From NCBI GenBank assembly GCA_903772945.1, contig CAICTM010000834.1:1-45997 (forward strand): DNA of 45,997 nt, in the 5' to 3' direction. The translations under genes and the position numbers were made by a program. Positions 40,521 to 45,997 of this stretch are shown here, piece by piece (the first letter of the stretch is position 1; every line of letters begins with the position of its first letter). This DNA comes from Seminavis robusta. Its lineage: Eukaryota > Bacillariophyta > Bacillariophyceae > Naviculales > Naviculaceae. The notes beneath the pieces were generated by a model. That model did not search any database. It had not been told where the DNA came from and saw only the letters and a program-made list of their open reading frames with translations.

Positions 40521-41496
40521 GGTACAGACAAACGACGGTCCAATTCAACTAGCTAGCTGGAGTTCGTTCTTGCTGAGCAGAGCTTCGTCTCAGAGGGAAA
40601 ATTTGTGAGGGACGGAGGGGAGAGGGAGGGGGTGCAGAATTGCAAAGATGCAGCCAGCAAAGTTGCCAAAAACGCCACAGAACGCGCGATCATTTTTGCA
40701 CTCTTCCAGCTTCCCAGCTGGCAATGGCGTCTCCTTGACATCAACCTTGCACGTCAACCTCGTTGGAAGTGTCCCTTCAATCCTTTAGCTAAGCACGTCC
40801 CAGGTCCTCGACGCCGAGCTTGCGGATCCGATACCGAAGGATCACAACCTCGAGTTTCATCCGAAGAGCAAGCAAAGAGCATGCAGCGTGACTGGGCTCG
40901 CCGTGAGGTAGGACAACTTGATGAACTTGCTCAAGCCCCAGGCTGGTGTCTATGGTGTTGGAATTGAGTACGCCTACTCTACCGTATGGTCCACAAGGCA
41001 CCCGAAAGCACCAAGTTTCCTCGGGTTGTGCCCAAGGGAAAGGGACACTAGGCTAATTGCTTTGTGCTGTCCAACGAAAGCAAAGCGAAGGCACACAGAA
41101 TAAAAGAAGTAGCATGCTCTTTTGTTGACGAATACTTTTATTGTCTTTTGGTACCGCTGTGAAAAGGGGGTTGAAGTACCATTTGGTTTTGCGAGAGGAG
41201 CTTCGACGTGCCTACCGTTAAAGTAGCTAACATACCCAGACAAGAGCTGATCACCTGACCTTTGCGTTCTCTCCGCACCCTTCCATTGTAGCAGCATATG
41301 AGTAGGTTGTTGAAACTAAAGATCGATTGCGGCACGGCACCCCATTCCCGGACTGACGGTACCGGTAGCACACAAACGGAGCAGCATCCAGTCATGGTAC
41401 ACGGGTGCCTGGATTGATTACTCCACAGGCTTGGCAACAGTTTCCTAACCTATCACGTCGAGCATCCGCATCCAGCCAAGGGCAAGAATCTGCCAG
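40521..41496. other. Interval with a possible plus-strand gene remnant
   Basis: This 976-base stretch follows the App1-like start. At 40796-41060 the plus strand shows protein-like pieces in shifting frames: QVLDAELADPIPKDHNLEFH (from about 40802), then LLKPQAGVYGVGIEYAYSTV (from about 40925), then MVHKAPESTKFPRVVPKGKG (from 40986). They read like one sequence broken by stops and frame shifts, or short exons. I cannot name the family. The rest (41100-41496) shows nothing. Confidence 0.3.
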
Positions 41497-42801
41497 TCAG
41501 GCCTCACTGCTATTGTTGTTCCTTTGGATTCGACTGGCAAGATCTGGCCGATGCCGACAAAGGCCTTTGTACCAACGATGTGCAAACTCTGGTTCATTTT
41601 GTACCGTCTCATCCCACATGCGTTCAAAGGGTCCAAATTCAGACGCGTAGTTGTGTGTGACGGCCACCGTTTGTTCCAAATTCAGCACGAGATGTGGCCA
41701 ACCATTGGGGACAAACACTGTTTCTCCGGGTTTTTGCAGAATCTCTACCACCCCTTCCAGCTGCTTGACCTTGTCATAATAGTCACGAAACCAAATCACT
41801 GAGGGAACTTGCGGTTCTCGCAATCCAGCACCTTCGGGGAGCTCCACGTGGGGAGGAATCAATATCCAACGCTTCAGTCCCTGCAACAGCGTCACCCAGG
41901 CATTGGTCCAAAGAGGATCAATATGCAACCCTGTCCCACTGCGTGGCGGACCGGCCAGGATCCATCTCCATGGTGGACGAGAGTTTGCATGATTATCATC
42001 ATCGTCGTCCTCATCATCATCATCCTCCACTGCCAAGCCAAACAAGTCATCACTAAAGCACGGAGGAACCGTATAATCGGCCAATAGCTCGTGCATGGGT
42101 GAATTCTCTTCTCCAAACTCGGAATCGTACACGGCCAACGGTGAATCATCGGTCAACCCTTCACTGGCGACATACTTGGCATAGGTTGCCAGTGACATCA
42201 TGGCGCCGTGTGTGTCACTGAATCTCCACCTCACATTGGCAAACCGTTGTACTAGATTGTCAAACTTCCATGTTTCCAAATTCCACCCTTCGGTGGCACC
42301 CTCCACAATGACAGGATAGTTTTGCTCTTCCCACTTTGAAAAATATTTGCGCTGGGGAATGCTGCTTTCCTTCATGGCATTGCTATTATTATTATTAGCC
42401 AATGGTTGACTGGCTTGAGCACAGGAAATGCGCTCTACGCAAGGGGATGTGGGTTGTTGTAATAGATATTGTTGCAAGGCTTCCCACGGTGACCTCGTAC
42501 TTGTTTGGAAGCATTTGGATGGTCGAAGTGGCAACTGCCGTTCTCGTCGCAGCAGAGAACAACCAAATCCAACATTCAATGCTGATTCCCAATACGGAGA
42601 GCAAGGGACCAGTTGTTCCGCCCGCCATCTCGGAATGTCACAGCCATCCATCAGCGGTAGTTCCTTGTGGTTGATTTCAGAGGTAGCATCATTATTATCA
42701 AAAGTCTCCAACAAATGAGGTCGTTCACTGGATTTGACGAAGTAAACATCATAACGTTCTTCAGGGGTTAAAAGGATGTCTTCTGGTTTGCAAGTGTTCA
42801 T
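41497..42801 (-). CDS. JMJD6-like JmjC oxygenase
   Basis: 434 aa from ATG at 42801 to the stop at 41497. The JmjC core closely follows JMJD6: YPVIVEGATEGW, then WRWILAGPPRSGTGLHIDPL, then TNAWVTLLQGLKRWILIP, then GETVFVPNGWPHLVLNLEQT. Iron ligands are His293, Asp295 and distal His370. Such enzymes use Fe(II) and 2-oxoglutarate to hydroxylate lysine (reported also as arginine demethylases) on splicing factors and histones. An Asp-rich insertion (about 255-270) precedes the HxD motif. The frame stays open upstream of 42801 to a TGA at 42916-42918, with an in-frame ATG six codons further at 42936, so the start is uncertain (see findings). Residues 1-160 have no recognised domain. It is divergent from the SmB gene; sharing a splicing theme may be coincidence. 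Confidence 0.85.
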   Translation of the reverse strand: MNTCKPEDILLTPEERYDVYFVKSSERPHLLETFDNNDATSEINHKELPLMDGCDIPRWRAEQLVPCSPYWESALNVGFGCSLLRRERQLPLRPSKCFQTSTRSPWEALQQYLLQQPTSPCVERISCAQASQPLANNNNSNAMKESSIPQRKYFSKWEEQNYPVIVEGATEGWNLETWKFDNLVQRFANVRWRFSDTHGAMMSLATYAKYVASEGLTDDSPLAVYDSEFGEENSPMHELLADYTVPPCFSDDLFGLAVEDDDDEDDDDDNHANSRPPWRWILAGPPRSGTGLHIDPLWTNAWVTLLQGLKRWILIPPHVELPEGAGLREPQVPSVIWFRDYYDKVKQLEGVVEILQKPGETVFVPNGWPHLVLNLEQTVAVTHNYASEFGPFERMWDETVQNEPEFAHRWYKGLCRHRPDLASRIQRNNNSSEA

Positions 42802-42936
42802 GGATGTGGAAATTCCTTCGTTATTGCAGCGAAAGAGAAAAAACGCTTCAAGTTCAGATACGGTAGGACCAAGGGACGTCAAGTTTTCTTCCCTGAGGTG
42901 AACCAGCTCTTCTTCTCACCCCTTCGTTTGTTCCAT

Positions 42937-43295
42937 ACAGCAGTCCAGTTGGAGGTTTTTAAAGTGTAGAGGAGTGGAGAGTGGGCTGTTGCTCTCGGGT
43001 AGTAGGATGTTGGATGTTGTTGTGTCTGAATCGTTGGTTGTGGTGGCGCCGTGGCGGCTCATCGTTCGATTCGATTCATCATTCGACTCAATCCGGAATA
43101 ATCAAGAATCTAATCGATAATGACGCTCAACTCACGATTGACAATCACATAAGTTCCTCCATCCAACCACAGCGACAACCAACCGCCCAGCCACAACACT
43201 CAACACTTTGGATGTCTCGCTATTAGGATTCTCGAAGTGCCCATATCGTACGGTACTAAAGACTTCCTTACACTACTGTCAACAACACGTAAACA
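42937..43295. promoter_or_regulatory. Divergent promoter region between the JmjC gene and SmB
   Basis: About 360 bases between divergently transcribed genes. It contains clustered TCGAT/CGATTCATTCGA words (43063-43115) and a CA-rich stretch before SmB. No specific element is identified. Confidence 0.3.
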
Positions 43296-43920
43296 ATGGT
43301 ACGTGCTCCTTGATCTTCGTGTGCCTTTCCTGGCAATGCAAAAACATCTAATCATGGACTGGCTTTTGCGTACTCGAAAAAGATTGCTTCGTTATCTCAT
43401 CCTTTGCCTTTGCCGTTTTGTTTACTTCAATCAATTTTCTGATTATTTATAGCCCAGTGGAAAAGGTAGCAAGTTATTGCGCTATGTGGAGCATCGCCTT
43501 CGAGTGACGCTACACGATGGCCGATCGATTGTCGGTACCTTTTTGGCATTTGATAAGCACCTGAACTTGGTCCTGAGTGAAGCCGATGAATTCCGCACGC
43601 TCAAGAGCAAGGGTGGAGCCGCGTTGCTGGAAGAACGAACCGAAAAGCGCAGTCTGGGTCTGGTACTCATCCGAGGAGAAAACGTGGTAAGCTTGGCTGT
43701 GGAAGGACCACCGCCTCCGTCAGCCACGGGAAAGCTAACTCCCGGTGGACCGGGCCGTGCTCTTGGTGCGGGTCGAGGTACCATGGGAGTCCCTCCCCCA
43801 GGAGCTGGACCTCCCGGTGTCCCTCCGGCTGGACTGGGAGCAGCTCCAGTGCATGGTATTGGTGGAGTGCCTCCACCTCCTCCGCCAGGAATGGGAAGGG
43901 GAATGCCTCCACCCTACTAG
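43296..43920 (+). CDS. SNRPB: Small nuclear ribonucleoprotein SmB/B'
   Basis: The first coding exon is only ATG (43296-43298, AACAATG context). A 154-nt intron (GTACGT...TTATAG) is followed by exon 2 at 43453-43920, giving 156 aa that start MPSGKGSKLLRYVEHRLRVT. The Sm1 motif spans residues 18-50 (VTLHDGRSIVGTFLAFD, NLVLSEADEF). Sm2 is LVLIRGENVVSL (71-82). The C-terminal tail has Gly/Pro-rich PPPPPPGMGRGMPPPY repeats, typical of SmB/B' and SmN. The protein is a core ring subunit of U1, U2, U4 and U5 snRNPs in pre-mRNA splicing. It is shorter than animal SmB (about 230-240 aa) because the Pro-rich tail is short. Without the intron there is no ATG for the conserved frame, which supports the one-codon exon. 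Confidence 0.9.
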
Positions 43921-44554
43921 CAGCCATTATTTGTTGGGTGCTCTTTACTCCAATCAACCGAAGTATCCCATGGAAGATGCGTCTACTAGGCCCCGTTTCG
44001 ACAATATGCACATGGAATTGATCACGCACTGCCAATGTACCAGAAAGGTATTTGGGATCACACCCTACCTATCACGTGGCTTCCTTTCCATGCAAAATAG
44101 TAAGTATGAATTAGTATTTCTCCTCAAAAAGGGTACAGTACCATCTTTTCGCCGTCAGCTCCGACCGAAGCAACTAGCCAAGGACCCCGCCGGCTAAAAC
44201 TTTTTCAAGACGCCTATTCGAACGTTGGCTATGTGTATAGCCAACTAACTAATCGGACTCGACTCAATCCACCGCCGCTGGCTATATGCGGTATTCAGTT
44301 CGTGAAGAATAGACTTGTCTTTGAGCGAGCGTCGAGCAATTGAAACAGTTGGCTTTGCTTTCCAAACCGAGGTAATTGGCAAAATTTGATCACTGCATGC
44401 ATGGGATCTTTCGTCCGGTTGTCCATGCGACTCGACTCTGGTATTGCAACTAGGCATCGCATGTATTTGAGAGACAACAAAGGCAGGAATGTTGCACTTG
44501 TATTCGCAAAACTTCTTTCTATTCTCTATTATACATGTAGGCTTCTATGATTCA
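43921..44554. other. Intergenic
   Basis: The 634-base gap lies between the SmB stop and the 3' end of the P450 fragment. It should include the SmB 3' UTR. No gene, RNA or clear repeat is seen. Confidence 0.4.
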
Positions 44555-45640
44555 TTAGGCATGCGTTGCCTCTTTAAGTTCAACATACACGGGCTCCGAG
44601 GGGTAGTAGTAGGCCGACAATAGTTCGTTCTGTCTCTCCATCCAATTCTTTTGAGTGAACAAGCGTGGCACAACATCGTGCTCAAAGTTTACACCGTGCT
44701 TCAGAAAGTTGGAAACCATGGAATCGACCATGCGCATGGCAAGTCTTCGCCCAAGGCAGCTGTGCGTAGAGCCTAGGCAAAAGGGGAGGAACGACCATTC
44801 GTGGAACTCTTCGGCCTTGGACGTAGCAGTCACGTTCTCTCGAGTGGCTCTCTCGCTTTCGATCTCTCCCTTGATCCGAACATTTTGTACCGGAGAGGTT
44901 GGGTAGACTCATCGTACGCGGATTCAGCGCTTTTGTCCTTGGTCACCAATAATTTCTGCCCCCCCTAGATCTAACACTCGGTTCCCACTAGTGCAACGTC
45001 GCACAGTTTTTCGCTTGACTATCCTCGGGCCGTCGAGAACATGAGCGTCCTCGTTCCATCGAGAGGGTACGTATTCTTCAGGCCTCCTCCAAAAGCGATC
45101 ATCGTGGTGGAAGATAGACGGAAACATCATGACCTTGGTCCCCTTTTTAATCTTGATGTACTCCTTGGTTCGGATGTCGCATGATCCAAACAAGGGCGCA
45201 AAGAAAGAGGAGGGCTTCACATCCGGGTCGAAGAGGGGATTCTCAAAGTGGTGGGTCTCTGTGGCACCGCGTGCCCAGATGAGGGGGGCCGGAGGGTACA
45301 TCCGCAAGGCTTCTTTGATGCATTGCTCCCGATAGGTAGCGTCCTCCGCGGCCTTGTTCTGCATGCTTGTGTCTGTTCTACCGGCCACACAAATCATGGA
45401 GATTGTCCAGAAACTGGCGAAGCAGGGAGTGATCGCCTCCGAGAAAAAGGAGCAGTTCTCGTACCGGATTCGTTCTGGCAAAGATGGGCATTCATTGAGC
45501 AGGATATGACCCAAGGTACCCTCAGGTGCAGCGTCTGCCATCTTCGAGGCAATTTTGCTATGATAGTCCAGGGAGGTCAATCCGCCAGGGACCTTTTGAA
45601 GCACATATTCAGCCCCCAGAATCACCGTCTTTGGCACAAA
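44555..45640 (-). pseudogene. Cytochrome P450, C-terminal half, frameshifted
   Basis: Read on the minus strand from about 45640, P450 hallmarks appear in order: an I-helix-like EAITPCFASFWTI, the K-helix ExxR motif in CIKEALRMYPPAPLIW, the PERF-type RPEEYVPSRWNED, and the haem loop FLPFCLGSTHSCLGRR with its Cys ligand, ending at TAA 44555. The frame is broken between the PERF region and the haem loop: one frame ends at 44924, and two one-base changes are needed to reach the frame starting near 44880. The N-terminal half and membrane anchor are absent on this strand; its upstream end abuts plus-strand P450 sequence. The upstream boundary is approximate. It is probably inactive unless the breaks are sequence errors. 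Confidence 0.75.
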
Positions 45641-45997
45641 ATGGACAAAAAGAGTGTGTATGAGTTTTTCTCTTTGGAAGGTGGAGCTAACGGCGGCATG
45701 CTCTACGAAGGAGACAGTGACAAGTGGAAGCATGCACGCACAAGCCTACGCCGTACTTCCTGAAGTCGAACTTTGATGCTCTGGAAGGCAAGATTGATGC
45801 AATCATCGAAAAACACACCACGCTTATCCTAGAGCACCGCTCTGGAAAGGTCTAACTCCTTGAGGTGCTGCTCTTCTTACTGTAGACATTCTGTGCGAGA
45901 TCCTCTATGGATGTAGCCTTGGCAAGGAGGACCTCGAGGTCTTGGTCCGATCTCTTGCTGAGTACACCATCGGCGGAACCTCCTACCGGGGAAATTA
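45641..45997 (+). pseudogene. Cytochrome P450, N-terminal part, frameshifted and cut by the window edge
   Basis: Plus-strand pieces match the early region of a P450: KKSVYEFFSLEGG, DSDKWKHARTSLR (the C-helix W...R that contacts haem), YFLKSNFDALEGKIDAIIEK and VDILCEILYGCSLGKEDLEV. They lie in different frames: a shift near 45753 (the first frame ends at 45763), a TAA near 45854, and a shift near 45880. It points away from the C-terminal half on the other strand. The rest of the gene, if any, is beyond the window. The left limit is approximate. Confidence 0.65.

Noticed and set aside
1..45997. CRISPR arrays, prophage, bacterial operons or tRNA/rRNA genes
   Set aside because: None recognised; gene structure with introns is eukaryotic, and the repeats seen lack spacer structure.

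Overview
The window looks like nuclear DNA of a diatom, probably a pennate species. Genes sit on both strands with short GT-AG introns of about 76 to 159 nt. It holds two transmembrane leucine-rich-repeat proteins with Ser/Thr/Pro stalks, a Pro/Ser/Thr-rich protein ending in a Cys-rich block, and eukaryotic genes such as SmB, a USP deubiquitinase, a JMJD6-like oxygenase and GatA. The species call is inference: no rRNA, tRNA or organelle gene was seen.

Layout. 1-1769 (+): 3' part of a disordered Cys-rich protein. 2094-7946: head-to-head pair of GT10 fucosyltransferase-like genes, the left copy intronless and the right copy with three introns. 8167-9903 (-): GatA-type amidase. 10235-16891 (+): two tandem LRR membrane proteins; the first has a 15-copy coding repeat interrupted by frameshifts. 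17036-18116 (-): BTB/T1 (KCTD-like) protein. 18342-18766: fold-back, MITE-like element made of 18-20 bp repeats. 19325-22775 (-): seven-exon secreted amidase fused to an S74 endosialidase-chaperone domain, with one in-frame TAA. 23933-27817 (-): giant Ser/Arg-rich acidic protein. 28712-30628 (-): USP with a predicted myristoylated N-terminus. 31504-34104 (-): bromodomain-like protein. 34105-37425: gene-poor. 37426-38972 (+): allantoicase. 39471-40520 (-): App1-like phosphatase. 40521-41496: possible gene remnant. 41497-42801 (-): JMJD6-like oxygenase. 43296-43920 (+): SmB, whose first coding exon is only the ATG. 44555-45997: two damaged cytochrome P450 halves pointing away from each other.

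There are no operons. The genes are mostly unrelated housekeeping and surface functions; the meaningful groupings are the divergent GT10 pair and the tandem LRR pair. The most unusual item is the amidase-S74 fusion, predicted to be a secreted, trimerising and self-cleaving enzyme. Several disruptions (LRR repeat array, amidase stop codon, P450 halves) could be real decay or uncorrected assembly errors. All exon joins below were worked out by hand from splice consensus and reading frame, without transcript data.
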